Source: Amycolatopsis vastitatis
Lineage (GTDB): Bacteria > Actinomycetota > Actinomycetes > Mycobacteriales > Pseudonocardiaceae
Length of the DNA stretch: 64,000 bases
Direction: 5' to 3'
NCBI RefSeq assembly: GCF_002234595.1
Contig: NZ_NMUL01000005.1
Span: 62,001 to 126,000 of the forward strand
The translations under genes were made by a program, and so were the position numbers. This document shows positions 44,494 through 53,912 of the stretch, in pieces (the first letter of the stretch is position 1; each line of letters begins with the position of its first letter). The notes below the pieces were generated by a model. The model saw nothing but the letters and a program-made list of their open reading frames with translations. It did not search any database and was not told the DNA's origin.

Positions 44494-45639
44494 ATGTCGT
44501 TGTTCACCCATCGCGCCTACTGGCGCTGGTCGGCGGCCGTCCAGCTCACCCGGCTCCCGGGGACCATGGCGCCGCTCGCGTTCACCCTGCTGACCACCGC
44601 CACGACCGGCTCGTACCGGCTGGGCGGCGTCCTGATGTCGGTCTACGTGGCCGCCGAGATGGCCGGGGCGGTGCCGGTCGGGCGGCTGCTGGACCGCGTC
44701 GGTCCGGCACGCGGGCTGCCGGTGCTGCTGGTCCTGACCGCCGCCGGGTTCGCCGTCCTGGCCGCCTCGGCCGCGGCCGACGCGCCCAGTGCCGCGCTGC
44801 TCGCGCTCGTCCTGCTGCCCGGCATCGCCGGCGGCGCGCTGTCGGGCGGCTTCCGGACGCTGCTCGCGGACGCGGTCGACGACGTGCTCCTGCCACGGGC
44901 GATCTCCGTCGACGCGATGATCCTCGAAGGTGTCCTCATCGGCGGTCCGGCCCTGGTCGCGCTGCTCGACGTCGCCGGCACGTTCATCCCGGTCACGGCC
45001 ATGGCCGTCGCCTACCTGGCCGCCGCCGCGCTCGTCCCGCGCCGCGCGGCACCGCACGATGGGGTGGAATCCGGCGCCGATGCGGCCCCGGCACGGCTCG
45101 TCACCTACCTGCCCTGGCTGTGCTGCGCCTTCACCGTCGGGTTGCTGCTGTCGACGATCGAGGTCGCGCCCCTGCCGCTGGTCCAGCGGCTCGGCGCGCC
45201 CGAGACGGCCGCGCCGCTGGTGATCGCCGTGCTGAGCGGGGCGAGCATCGCCGGCAGCGCGGTCTACGCGTGGCGGGGCAAGACCGGCGACCCGCGGCTG
45301 TTCCTCGCCGGGTTCGTCGCCGGCGGGCTCACCCTCGCCGCCGACCTCGGCTGGGCCGGCCTGCTCGTGTCGGTGGCCGTGGTCGGCGCGTGCACCGGGC
45401 CGCTGTTCGCCGCGACCTCGGTCAACCTCCAGCGCCTGCTCCCGAAGAACCGCAGGTCAGCGGGGTTCTCGTTGAGTTTCACCGTGCAGTCGTGCGGCTT
45501 CGGGCTCGGTTCGCTGGCGGTCGGCGTGCTGCCGCTGTGGCTCGCGCCGCTGCCTGGTGTCTTTGCCGCGGCGGTCGCCGGTGGAATGCTGGTGCTGAAG
45601 CCCGCACGAGCTATTGGCACGATGTCAGTAAGGTCGTAA
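44494..45639 (+). CDS. MFS transporter divergent from its ArsR-like regulator
   Basis: The 381-residue protein has twelve hydrophobic segments starting RAYWRWSAAVQLTRLPGTMA, the Asp/Arg loop GRLLDRVGPARGL, and SVNLQRLLPKNRRSAGFSLS late in the sequence. It looks like a small-molecule efflux carrier of the type usually controlled by the adjacent regulator. The ATG at 44494 is the first good start; the upstream in-frame sequence is antisense to the regulator gene. The promoter lies in the 54-base divergent gap. Confidence 0.9.
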   Translation: MSLFTHRAYWRWSAAVQLTRLPGTMAPLAFTLLTTATTGSYRLGGVLMSVYVAAEMAGAVPVGRLLDRVGPARGLPVLLVLTAAGFAVLAASAAADAPSAALLALVLLPGIAGGALSGGFRTLLADAVDDVLLPRAISVDAMILEGVLIGGPALVALLDVAGTFIPVTAMAVAYLAAAALVPRRAAPHDGVESGADAAPARLVTYLPWLCCAFTVGLLLSTIEVAPLPLVQRLGAPETAAPLVIAVLSGASIAGSAVYAWRGKTGDPRLFLAGFVAGGLTLAADLGWAGLLVSVAVVGACTGPLFAATSVNLQRLLPKNRRSAGFSLSFTVQSCGFGLGSLAVGVLPLWLAPLPGVFAAAVAGGMLVLKPARAIGTMSVRS

Positions 45640-45673
45640 CCTGGGCAGACCCTAGACCTCACGGGAGACGCCG

Positions 45674-47170
45674 ATGACTGCCGTCCAGCCGAAGCCGACG
45701 TCGGTCGGCGAGACCTTCGACTCGCTCAGCCCGGCGACCGACGAGGTGGTCGGAACCTATCCGATCCACACCGCGGAAGACGTCAAGGCGGCCGTCGAAC
45801 GGGCGCGCGTCGCGGCGGCGTGGTGGGCGGACCTCGGCTTCGCCGGCCGCGCGGAGCGGCTCAAGAGCTGGAAGGGCGTGCTGACGCGGCGGTTGCCGCA
45901 GCTGTGCCAGGTGGTGCGCGACGAGACGGGCAAGCCGATCGCCGACGCGCAGCTGGAGAGCGTCCTGGCCATCGAGCACATCGCGTGGGCGGGCAAGCAC
46001 GCGAAGAAGATCCTCGGCAAGCAGAAGCGGTCCGCCGGGCTGCTGATGTCGAACCAGGCGGCGACGGTCGAGTACCAGCCGCTGGGCGTGGTCGGTGTGA
46101 TCGGGCCGTGGAACTACCCGGTGTTCACCCCGCTCGGCTCGATCGCGTACGCGCTGGCGGCGGGCAACGCGGTGGTGTTCAAGCCCAGCGAGTACACGCC
46201 GGGTGTCGGGAAGTGGCTGGTAGACGCGTTCGCCGAGATCGTGCCGGAGCAGCCGGTGCTGCAGCTGATCACGGGCTTCGGCGAGACGGGCGCGGCGCTG
46301 GTCGGCGCGGGTGTCGACAAGATCGCGTTCACGGGCTCGACGGCGACGGGCAAGCGGATCATGGCCGCGGCGGCCGAGACGCTCACCCCGGTCGTCATCG
46401 AGGCGGGCGGCAAGGACCCGGTGCTCGTCGACGCGGACGCCGACCTCGACGCCGCCGCGGACGCCACGGTCTGGGGCGCGTTCTCCAACTCCGGTCAGAC
46501 CTGCATCGGCGTCGAGCGGGTGTACGTCCACGAGAAGGTCCACGACGAGTTCGTCGCGAAGGTCGTCGAGAAGTCGAAGGACGTGCGCGCGGGCTCGGAC
46601 GAGGCCGCGCAGTACGGGCCGGTGACGATGCCGTCGCAGCTGGGCGTGATCAAGCGCCACATCCACGACGCACTGGCCCGCGGCGGCAAGGCGGTGCTCG
46701 GCGGCGAGGACGCGGTCGGCGACCGCTACGCCCAGCCGACGGTGCTGGTGGACGTCCCGGAGGACTCCGAAGCGGTGCAGGAGGAGACGTTCGGCCCGAC
46801 GGTGACGATCGCGAAGGTCCGCGACATGGACGAAGCGGTCGAGCGCGCGAACAACACGAAGTACGGCCTCGGATCGACGGTGTTTTCGAAGTCCCGCGGC
46901 GTCGAGCTGGCGGAGAAGCTGCGCACGGGAATGACGGCGATCAACGCACCGCTGTCGTTCGCGGGCATCGCGTCACTGCCGTTCGGCGGCGTCGGCGACT
47001 CGGGCTTCGGCCGCATCCACGGCCCGGAGGGCCTGCGCGAGTTCGCCCGCACGAAGGCGATCGCCCGCCAGCGCTTCACGGCCCCGATGACGTTGACGTC
47101 GTTCACCCGCAAGCCGTCGACGGACGCGATGGTGGCCAAGCTGGTGACGATCCTCCACGGCAAGCGCTGA
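45674..47170 (+). CDS. Aldehyde dehydrogenase
   Basis: The 498-residue protein shows GVVGVIGPWNYPVFTPLGSI, FTGSTATGKRIMAAAAE, the catalytic glutamate in VIEAGGKDPVLVD and catalytic cysteine in NSGQTCIGVERVY, then EETFGPTVTIAKV. This is the NAD(P)-dependent ALDH superfamily, nearest to the succinate-semialdehyde/coniferyl type. The C-terminal extension RQRFTAPMTLTSFTRKP may sit at the membrane. ATG at 45674 follows ACGGGAGACGCCG. Substrate unknown. It is followed by dispersed repeats A1 and B1. Confidence 0.93.
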   Translation: MTAVQPKPTSVGETFDSLSPATDEVVGTYPIHTAEDVKAAVERARVAAAWWADLGFAGRAERLKSWKGVLTRRLPQLCQVVRDETGKPIADAQLESVLAIEHIAWAGKHAKKILGKQKRSAGLLMSNQAATVEYQPLGVVGVIGPWNYPVFTPLGSIAYALAAGNAVVFKPSEYTPGVGKWLVDAFAEIVPEQPVLQLITGFGETGAALVGAGVDKIAFTGSTATGKRIMAAAAETLTPVVIEAGGKDPVLVDADADLDAAADATVWGAFSNSGQTCIGVERVYVHEKVHDEFVAKVVEKSKDVRAGSDEAAQYGPVTMPSQLGVIKRHIHDALARGGKAVLGGEDAVGDRYAQPTVLVDVPEDSEAVQEETFGPTVTIAKVRDMDEAVERANNTKYGLGSTVFSKSRGVELAEKLRTGMTAINAPLSFAGIASLPFGGVGDSGFGRIHGPEGLREFARTKAIARQRFTAPMTLTSFTRKPSTDAMVAKLVTILHGKR

Positions 47171-47176
47171 GACGGC

Positions 47177-47257
47177 CCGGGGTTGTGGACAGCTCGCGTC
47201 CGCAACCCCGGAACTGTCGGTCCTCGCCGCTAAACTGGATACCGGGGGGCCGAGGGC
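47177..47257. repeat. Dispersed repeat family A, copy A1
   Basis: This segment begins CCGGGGTTGTGGAC, pairs internally with GTCCGCAACCCCGG (a 14-bp hairpin with one G-T pair) and continues AACTGTCGGT ... TAAACTGGAT ... CCGGGGGGCCGAGGGCC. It matches 76 of 82 positions of the sequence at 50112-50193 in the opposite orientation. It starts seven bases after the ALDH stop and could terminate that gene. Confidence 0.85.
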
Positions 47258-47273
47258 CGGCTCCAGTCGTGCG

Positions 47274-47405
47274 CCCACCAACCCCGAAGCCGGATTGTGA
47301 CTACGGCCGGTAGTGCCGGGTCAAGGCGGGAAATTGTGCCTTGACCCGGCACTACCGGCCGTGTTCTGGCTTCGTATCGGGGCGGTGGGGAGGGGTCTGG
47401 GTGGG
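47274..47405. repeat. Dispersed repeat family B, copy B1, with 24-bp hairpin
   Basis: The copy begins CCCACCAACCCCGAAGCC and ends GGGGAGGGGTCTGGGTGGG. In the centre, arms 47303-47326 and 47339-47362 pair perfectly over 24 bases with a 12-base loop, and an outer CGAAGCC/GGCTTCG stem (47285-47291/47369-47375) extends the fold. It is about 92 percent identical to 56417-56547, in the same orientation. It lies between convergent ALDH and purQ genes. Confidence 0.9.
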
Positions 47406-47457
47406 TGCCGGTCGTGCCCTCGCGTGCCGTTTTCGCGGTTGGGTCCGAGACCGGCCC

Positions 47458-48135
47458 TCAGGCCTTCACGAGCGCGTCCACCGCGCTGAAGAACATCCCC
47501 AGCCCGTCATCCGACGGACCCGTCAAAGCGTCGATCGCGTGCTCCGGGTGCGGCATCAGCCCGACCACCCGGCCGTTCTCGCTGCGGATCCCGGCGATGT
47601 CGTTCCGCGACCCGTTCGGGTTGCCCCCGACGTACCGGAACACGACGCGCCCCTCGGCCTCCAGAGCGTCCAAAGTGGACTGCTCGGCCATGTAGCAGCC
47701 GTCGATGTTCTTCATCGGGATGAGGATTTCCGCGCCCGCCTCGTACCGCGTCGTCCACGTCGTCGAGGTGTTCTCCACCCGCAGCCACTGGTCGCGGCAG
47801 ATGAAGTGCAGGCCCTGGTTGCGGATCATCGCGCCCGGCAGCAGGCCGGCTTCGCACAGGATCTGGAACCCGTTGCAGATGCCGAGCACCGGCATGCCCC
47901 CGCGCGCCGCCTCGATGACCGAGGTCATGATCGGCGCGAACCGGGCGATCACGCCCGCGCGCAGGTAGTCGCCGTAGGAAAAGCCGCCCGGGACGACGAC
48001 CGCGTCGACTTCGTGCAGGTTCTCGTCGGCGTGCCAGAGCGACACGGCCTCGCCGCCGGCGTAGCGGACCGCGCGGGCCGCGTCGACGTCGTCCAGCGTG
48101 CCCGGGAAGGTGATGACGCCGATGCGGGCGCTCAC
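47458..48135 (-). CDS. purQ: FGAM synthase glutaminase subunit
   Basis: PurQ releases ammonia from glutamine for PurL within the PurL-PurQ-PurS complex that makes FGAM. The 225-residue class I glutaminase shows [20 protein letters not shown], the catalytic cysteine in [15 protein letters not shown] and the His-x-Glu in [11 protein letters not shown]. The GTG at 48135 overlaps the purS TGA by four bases, so the two are coupled. Downstream of its stop lies repeat B1. Confidence 0.97.
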   Translation of the reverse strand: MSARIGVITFPGTLDDVDAARAVRYAGGEAVSLWHADENLHEVDAVVVPGGFSYGDYLRAGVIARFAPIMTSVIEAARGGMPVLGICNGFQILCEAGLLPGAMIRNQGLHFICRDQWLRVENTSTTWTTRYEAGAEILIPMKNIDGCYMAEQSTLDALEAEGRVVFRYVGGNPNGSRNDIAGIRSENGRVVGLMPHPEHAIDALTGPSDDGLGMFFSAVDALVKA

Positions 48136-48371
48136 GCGTCCACCCGCCTGATCGTCCACTGCTCGATGACCGGGTTCGCGAGGAAGCCTTCGGCGATCTT
48201 CTCCAGCGTGGCGTCGTCGACCGTGTCGTCGACCTCGATCTCGAAGTGCTTGCCCTGGCGGATCTCGGTGATCCCGGTGAACCCCAGGCGGCCGGCGGCG
48301 CCGAGCGCGGCCTGTCCCTGCGGGTCGAGGATTTCGGGCTTCGGCATGACGTCGACGACGACTCGGGCCAC
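48132..48371 (-). CDS. purS: FGAM synthase PurS subunit
   Basis: The 79-residue protein ([40 protein letters not shown]) is the small dimeric subunit that bridges PurQ and PurL. Length is typical. The GTG at 48371 is chosen because it gives the family start; an in-frame start at 48419 would add 16 residues. purL is encoded separately, 5.5 kb away on the other strand. Confidence 0.95.
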   Translation of the reverse strand: MARVVVDVMPKPEILDPQGQAALGAAGRLGFTGITEIRQGKHFEIEVDDTVDDATLEKIAEGFLANPVIEQWTIRRVDA

Positions 48372-48527
48372 GGCAGGCTGCTCCTTATTCACGCAGGTCG
48401 TGGATACCTGCGCGAGCATAGTTCACCCTCTCGTCCCCCTGGCGGGGCCCACCGGGAAACCTAGACTGGCCGACTACGCGGCCCTGCGCCATGATGGGTC
48501 GTTGACATCTCGCCAACAGGAGGCGCC

Positions 48528-50102
48528 GTGGCCGTCCAGGACTCCTACGACTACGTGATCGTCGGCGCGGGCAGCGCCGGCTGTGTACTGGCGAACCGGC
48601 TGACCGAAGACCCGGCGGCCCGGGTCCTGCTGCTCGAGGCGGGCGCGGCGGACACCGCGGACGAGATCCACATCCCGGCCGCCTTCTCGTCGCTGTTCAA
48701 GACCAAGTGGGACTGGAACTACGAGACCGTCGAGCAGAAGCACACGGGCAAGCCCGCGTACTGGCCGCGCGGCAAGATGCTCGGCGGCTGCTCGTCGATC
48801 AACGCGATGATCTACATCCGCGGCAACCGCGCCGACTACGACGGCTGGCGCGATCAGCACGGCGCCGAAGGCTGGGGCTGGGACGACGTCCTCCCGTACT
48901 TCAAGCGCGCCGAGGGCAACCAGCGGCTCGGCGGCCCGCTGCACGGCACCGACGGCCCGCTGCACGTCGAAGACCGCCGGTTCACCCACGAGCTGTCGCA
49001 CGCCTGGGTCGACTCGGCCGTCGCGTGGGGACTCAAGCGCACCGACGACTTCAACGGCGAGAGCCAGGAAGGCGCCGGCGTCTACCAGGTGACCTGCAAG
49101 AAGGGCCGCCGGTGGTCCACCGCGGACGCCTACCTGCGCCCGGCGCTCGACCGGCCGAACCTCACCGTGAAGACCTGCGCGCCCGCCACCCGCGTCGTCT
49201 TCGAGGGCACCCGCGCCGTCGGAGTGTCCTATTTGGACAACGGCGTCGAGCGCACCGCGCGGGCATCGGCCGAGGTCGTCTTGAGCGGCGGCGCGGTCAA
49301 CTCACCGCAGCTGCTGATGGTCTCCGGCGTCGGACCCGCCGAGCACCTGCGCGAGCACGGCATCGACGTCGTCGCCGCGCTGCCCGGCGTCGGCGAGAAC
49401 CTGCACGACCACCCGGCCTGCGGGATCATCTGGTCCACGCGCGGGACGACCGACCTCGTCGACGCGGCCACGCCGCGCGGCCTGATCCGCTACCAGCTGA
49501 CCAAGCGCGGGCCACTGACGTCCAACATCGGCGAAGCGGGCGCGTTCTTCCCGACCACCGACGGCCTGGCCGGGCCGGACATGCAGATCCACGTCGCGCC
49601 GACGTTGTTCTACGACAACGGCCTGCGCGAGCCGACCGTCTCCGGCTTCACGTCGGCGGCGACCGTGGTGGACGTCGCCAGCCGCGGCCGGCTGCGGCTG
49701 AAGTCGGCGAACCCGCAGTGGAAGCCGGAAATCGACCCGGCCTACTACGCGGATTCCCGTGACATGGACACGATGATCGCCGGCCTGCGGGCGCTGATCG
49801 AGATCGGGAAGTCCGGGCCGCTCACGCGGTTCCTGGACCAGCCGTTCCTGCCGACGCGCCACGACTTGAGTGACGCCGAGCTGGCCGAGCACGTCCGCGA
49901 GCACACGCAGACGCTGTACCACCCGGTCGGGACGTGCGCCATCGGTTCGGTGGTCGACCCCCAGCTGCGGGTCCAGGGCGTGGAGGGGCTGCGGGTGGTG
50001 GACGCGTCGGTGATGCCCGTGGTGCCGCGGGGGAACACCAACGCGCCGACGGTCATGGTGGCGGAGAAGGCCGCGGACCTGATCCGGGGGCGGTCGATTT
50101 AG
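48528..50102 (+). CDS. GMC oxidoreductase, choline dehydrogenase-like
   Basis: The 524-residue flavoprotein has the ADP-binding motif YVIVGAGSAGCVLANRL at the N-terminus, the GMC signatures GKMLGGCSSINAMIYIRG and SGGAVNSPQLLMVSGVGP, and the active-site histidine in HPVGTCAIGSVVDPQLRVQG. GMC enzymes oxidise primary alcohols with FAD; choline, alkanol or polyethylene glycol are possible substrates. The GTG at 48528 follows AGGAGG. With an aldehyde dehydrogenase 1.4 kb away on the same strand, an alcohol-to-acid route is conceivable, but purSQ lie between. Confidence 0.93.
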   Translation: MAVQDSYDYVIVGAGSAGCVLANRLTEDPAARVLLLEAGAADTADEIHIPAAFSSLFKTKWDWNYETVEQKHTGKPAYWPRGKMLGGCSSINAMIYIRGNRADYDGWRDQHGAEGWGWDDVLPYFKRAEGNQRLGGPLHGTDGPLHVEDRRFTHELSHAWVDSAVAWGLKRTDDFNGESQEGAGVYQVTCKKGRRWSTADAYLRPALDRPNLTVKTCAPATRVVFEGTRAVGVSYLDNGVERTARASAEVVLSGGAVNSPQLLMVSGVGPAEHLREHGIDVVAALPGVGENLHDHPACGIIWSTRGTTDLVDAATPRGLIRYQLTKRGPLTSNIGEAGAFFPTTDGLAGPDMQIHVAPTLFYDNGLREPTVSGFTSAATVVDVASRGRLRLKSANPQWKPEIDPAYYADSRDMDTMIAGLRALIEIGKSGPLTRFLDQPFLPTRHDLSDAELAEHVREHTQTLYHPVGTCAIGSVVDPQLRVQGVEGLRVVDASVMPVVPRGNTNAPTVMVAEKAADLIRGRSI

Positions 50103-50111
50103 CGCGGGTGC

Positions 50112-50193
50112 GGCCCTCGGCCCCCCGGGATCCAGTTTATCGGGGGGTACCGACAGTTCCGGGGTTGCGGACGCGAGTTGTCCACAACCCCGG
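50112..50193. repeat. Dispersed repeat family A, copy A2 (inverted relative to A1)
   Basis: It begins GGCCCTCGGCCCCCCGGGAT and ends in a hairpin half CCGGGGTTGCGGAC...GTCCACAACCCCGG. It is the reverse complement of A1 with six mismatches in 82 positions. It fills the space between the convergent stops of the GMC gene (50102) and the ABC exporter (50196). Confidence 0.85.
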
Positions 50194-50195
50194 GA

Positions 50196-51941
50196 CTAGC
50201 TGGCCGCGGCCACCAGGCGCGCGTACGACCCGCCCGCCGACAGCAGCTCCTCGTGCGGGCCCAGCTCGGTGATGCGGCCGCCCTCGACCACCGCGACCCG
50301 GTCGGCCGCCGCGGCCGTGTGGAGGCGGTGGGCGATCGCGATCACCGTGCGTCCCTCCAGCACGCTGTTCAGCGACTTCTCCAGGTCCCGCGCCGAGCCC
50401 GTGTCCAGCAGCGACGTCGCTTCGTCGAGCACCAGCGTGTGCGGGTCCGCCAGCACCACCCTGGCCAGCGCCAGCTGCTGCGCGATCGCCGCGGGCACCG
50501 GGTGCTCGCCCGAGCCGAGCTTCGTGTCCAGGCCGTCCGGCAGCGACGCGACCCAGTCCGACGCGCCCGCCGAGGCCAGGGCCGCGAGCAGCTCGTCGTC
50601 GGTCCAGTCGCCGCCCGCCCGGCGGGCCGGCAGCGCCAGGTTCTGCCGCAGCGTCCCGGAGAACACGTGGTGCTCCTGGGTCAGCAACAGGACCTCGCCG
50701 CGCAGCACGTCGTCGGCCAGCGCCGAGACGTCCTGGCCGCCGATGCGCACCGAGCCCGACGACGGCGCCGCGATACCGGCCAGCAGCCGCCCGAGCGTCG
50801 ACTTGCCCGCGCCGGACGGCCCGACGATCGCCAGCCGCTCGCCGCGCGGCACCCGCAGGTCGATGCCGTGCAGCACCTCGCGGTCGGCGGTGTAGGCGAA
50901 CCGCACGCCGTGCACGTCGATGTCGCGCCCGCGCGGCACCTCCGTCACCTTCGGCTCGCCCTCCGTGGCGACCGTGTGGACACCGAGGATCCGGCGCGCC
51001 GCGGCCGCCGCGACCTGCAGGTCCTCCAGCCAGAACAGCGCCTCGTTGAGCGGTGCCGCCATGGCCTGCATGTACAGCAGCATCGTGGTGATCTCGCCGA
51101 GCCCGGCCCAGCCGCGCGTGTACGCGAGCAGCCCGAGCGGCAGCATGACCGCCAGCGGCAGCACGTAGCTGATCTCCAGCGACGGCAGCCACCGCAGCTG
51201 CAGCACCCGCAGCCGGCGCTCGCCGAGGATGCTCCGGTCCAGCGCGTCGTGCGCGGCGTCGATCCGCCGCCCGGTCAGCCCGAGCGCCTCGACCGTGCGC
51301 GCGCCTTCCGCCGTCTCGTGGACGCTGGTCGTCAGGTCCGCCCAGCGGTCCAGCATCCACTGCATCACCGACGGGATGCGCCGCTGGTACCAGATGTTGA
51401 CCGGCACCAGCAGCGGCACCGCGACCAGCAGGCCCAGCGCCAGCAGCGGCGACGTCAGCACCATCGCGACGACCGTGAACACCACGGTCACCGCCGCGAC
51501 CAGGATCTCCGGCGCCGCGAACCGCGCCGCGTGGTCGATCCGGCCGAGGTCGGTGGTGGCCCGGCTGAGCAGGTCGCCGGTGCCGGCCGCCTCGACGGTG
51601 CCGAGCGGCAGCTGCAGCGCCGTCCCGACGAACTCCTCGCGCGTCTCGGCCAGCACCAGCTCGCCGAACACCGCGCCGCGCATCCGGGCGATCTTCCGCG
51701 CCAGCGCCTGGAGCACCAGGATCGCGACGAACGCCACCGCCAGCACGTCGACGTGCCCGGTCGTGGTGCCGGCCGCGACGTCGTCGACGAGCGTGCCGAG
51801 CAGCTGCGGGCCGGCCAGCCCGATGAGCGTGGCCACGGCCAGCGAACCCAGCAGCAGCGCGAACTCGCGTTTGTGGGTCGCCGCCGTCTTCAGCGTCCAG
51901 CGGCGGACGTCCCGCCGGGACGCCGTGGGAAGCCGTTTCAT
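50196..51941 (-). CDS. ABC exporter half, catalytic Walker A but degenerate signature
   Basis: The 581-residue protein has a six-helix membrane domain (residues about 20-310) and an ATPase domain with Walker A GPSGAGKST, Walker B HTLVLDEATSLLD and switch H in IAIAHRL. The expected LSGGQ signature is replaced by PVPAA in GEHPVPAAIAQQLALARVVL. It overlaps its partner gene by four bases (ATGA), so the two form a heterodimeric exporter. The partner lacks Walker A and has a good signature, giving one complete ATP site. Substrate could be a drug, peptide or lipid. ATG 51941. Confidence 0.93.
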   Translation of the reverse strand: MKRLPTASRRDVRRWTLKTAATHKREFALLLGSLAVATLIGLAGPQLLGTLVDDVAAGTTTGHVDVLAVAFVAILVLQALARKIARMRGAVFGELVLAETREEFVGTALQLPLGTVEAAGTGDLLSRATTDLGRIDHAARFAAPEILVAAVTVVFTVVAMVLTSPLLALGLLVAVPLLVPVNIWYQRRIPSVMQWMLDRWADLTTSVHETAEGARTVEALGLTGRRIDAAHDALDRSILGERRLRVLQLRWLPSLEISYVLPLAVMLPLGLLAYTRGWAGLGEITTMLLYMQAMAAPLNEALFWLEDLQVAAAAARRILGVHTVATEGEPKVTEVPRGRDIDVHGVRFAYTADREVLHGIDLRVPRGERLAIVGPSGAGKSTLGRLLAGIAAPSSGSVRIGGQDVSALADDVLRGEVLLLTQEHHVFSGTLRQNLALPARRAGGDWTDDELLAALASAGASDWVASLPDGLDTKLGSGEHPVPAAIAQQLALARVVLADPHTLVLDEATSLLDTGSARDLEKSLNSVLEGRTVIAIAHRLHTAAAADRVAVVEGGRITELGPHEELLSAGGSYARLVAAAS

Positions 51942-53572
51942 ACCGTCACCACCTTCGCCGTGAAGACTTCGTCCGCCACGTGTGTCCACAAGGGACTCTG
52001 ACTGAACACCACTGTCGTCTTGCCGCGCCGGAGCGCGGCGACGCGTTCGGTGATGCGTGCCTCCGTGTGCGCGTCGACCGCCGACGTCGGCTCGTCCAGC
52101 ACCAGGACGTCCGCGTCGGTCGCCAGCGCGCGGGCCAGGTTCAGCCGCTGCCGCTGACCGCCGGACACCTCGCGCCCGCGCTCGCCGATCACCTCGTCGA
52201 CGCCGTTGGGCAGCGCCTCGACGATGTCGTCGGCGTCGGCCGCGTACAGCGCTTCGGTGATGTCCACGCCGCTCGGCCGCGCCGGCGCGAGCTGCTCGCG
52301 CAGCACGCCGGAGAACCAGATGTCCTGGTTGTGCGCGTACACGACCCGCCGCCGCAGCTCCGCGAGCGCGACCTGGTCCGCCCGGACGCCGCCGACCAGC
52401 ACGTCTTCGCCCTCGGCCGGGTCGGCGAACCGGGCCAGCCGGTCGGCCACCGCCTCCCCGTCGGCGCCGAAGTCGACGACCGTCAGCCGTCCGGCCGCGA
52501 CGCGGACCCCGGACTCGGTGTCGACCAGTTCCAGTGGCCCTTCGGGCAGCGGCACCGGCGTCTCCGGCTCCGCCAGCTTCGGGCGGATGGCCAGCAACGC
52601 GACGACCTTCCGCGACGCGACCAGCCCGGACGTGATCGAGCCGACCGCTTCCGTCGCCGCGGTGACCGGCCAGATCAGGAACGCCGAAACGCCGTAGAAC
52701 GAGACGAGCTGCCCGACGCCGATCTCCCCGGCCACGGCCAGCCGCGCCCCCAGCCAGGTGATCACCACGGTGACCAGGCCGGGCAGGGCGATCTCCGCCG
52801 CGGCCAGCCACGACTCGGCCTTGCCGACCTCGATGCCGGCCCACCGCACCCGCTGGCTCGTTTCCCGGAAGCGGGCGAAGAACCGCCGCTCGCCCCCGAT
52901 GCCGCGCAGGATCCGCAGGCCGGACACGATGTCGGCACCGAGCGCGTTGACGTCTCCGCGCTTCTCGCGCTGCTTCGTCTTGCGCTTCTGCAGCGGCGCC
53001 AGCAGCGGCCCGATGCCCAGCACCGCGACCGGCACGCCGACCAGCGCGACCACGCCCAGCAGCGGCGACGTCGAGATCAGCCACACCGCGACCACGACGA
53101 ACGCCATCATCGAGCCGAAGGCCCGGCTGGTCATCTCGACGGTGTTGCCGATGTGGTTGATGTCGGTCGTGCTGATCGCGACGAGGTTGCCGGTGGTCGT
53201 CTGCTCGCGCAGGCCGGCGCCGACGCGCGTGGTGTGCGCCGACACCACGCGTTGCGTCGAGCCGGCACCGTGCAGCCACAAGCCGAAGTTGAGGAAGTGC
53301 AGCCAGGTCCCGGTCAGCGTCTGCACGACCCCGAGCAGGGCGGCGGCCAGCGCCCACCGTCCGACGGCGGCGCCGTCGTGCGCGCTGACGGCGCCGATGC
53401 CCTGGCCGATCACCAGCGGCACCAGCGCACCCGGAAGCGCCCAGACGACACCGATCGCGGCCGCGCCGAGCACCGTGCCCAGCCGGGCGCGGAACACGGC
53501 GAGCAGGAAGCGGCTCGCGCTCGGCCGTGCGGGCAGCCGCAGCGGCGGAAAGGGATACGTGGCGGAAAGCAC
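51938..53572 (-). CDS. ABC exporter half lacking Walker A
   Basis: The 544-residue protein starts at a GTG at 53572 ([20 protein letters not shown]); earlier in-frame sequence is GC-rich repeat-like and is not used. The membrane domain has six helices and carries [20 protein letters not shown]. In the ATPase domain the Walker A position reads [17 protein letters not shown], without the GxxGxGK residues, whereas [15 protein letters not shown] (signature) and [12 protein letters not shown] (Walker B) are intact and the switch residue is Q (VVFSQSP). With the neighbouring half it forms one asymmetric pump. Confidence 0.9.
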   Translation of the reverse strand: MLSATYPFPPLRLPARPSASRFLLAVFRARLGTVLGAAAIGVVWALPGALVPLVIGQGIGAVSAHDGAAVGRWALAAALLGVVQTLTGTWLHFLNFGLWLHGAGSTQRVVSAHTTRVGAGLREQTTTGNLVAISTTDINHIGNTVEMTSRAFGSMMAFVVVAVWLISTSPLLGVVALVGVPVAVLGIGPLLAPLQKRKTKQREKRGDVNALGADIVSGLRILRGIGGERRFFARFRETSQRVRWAGIEVGKAESWLAAAEIALPGLVTVVITWLGARLAVAGEIGVGQLVSFYGVSAFLIWPVTAATEAVGSITSGLVASRKVVALLAIRPKLAEPETPVPLPEGPLELVDTESGVRVAAGRLTVVDFGADGEAVADRLARFADPAEGEDVLVGGVRADQVALAELRRRVVYAHNQDIWFSGVLREQLAPARPSGVDITEALYAADADDIVEALPNGVDEVIGERGREVSGGQRQRLNLARALATDADVLVLDEPTSAVDAHTEARITERVAALRRGKTTVVFSQSPLWTHVADEVFTAKVVTV

Positions 53573-53912
53573 GATTCCCGACGGTAAGCCGAGGCCAGGG
53601 CAAAGGCGACCGATTTTCGCGCGCCCGCCCCTGCCGGGGGACTCGTTCATGCGCCCGCGTCCCAGCCGCCGGAGAGGCCTGGTTCATGCGCCCCCGCCGC
53701 TTGGGGGACCCCCGGTTTCAACGTTACTCGCGGGGACCGACAATTCCGGGCCCGCGCATCCGAGTTGTCCCCAGGGCGCGCCCAGCGTCCCAGGGCCGCA
53801 TCGGGCCACCCGGGCCGCCAGCGATGTCGGCTCGGTCACACCGGCCGCGGGCCGTCCGATTTCGACGGCCCACCGTCCGGGGCGCCCGGGCCCGGCACGT
53901 ATCCTGGCGGCC
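53573..53912. other. Divergent ABC exporter/purL intergenic region with repeat copy A3
   Basis: This 340-base gap has no open gene. It holds a duplicated TTCATGCGCCC block (about 53648 and 53685), a GGGGGACCCCC hairpin near 53705 and, at 53721-53773, a third, shorter and more diverged copy of repeat A in the A2 orientation (CGGGGACCGACAATTCCGGG, then GAGTTGTCC). The purL promoter should lie within the last 140 bases. Confidence 0.6.

Noticed and set aside
50196..53687. A single 1163-residue frame covering both ABC exporter halves
   Set aside because: The upstream 580 codons are the first exporter half read out of frame; the real genes overlap by ATGA and each shows a complete domain set in its own frame.
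52758..53912. Long N-terminal extension of purL
   Set aside because: It is antisense to the ABC exporter gene and then repeat A3; PurL length is complete from GTG 53913.
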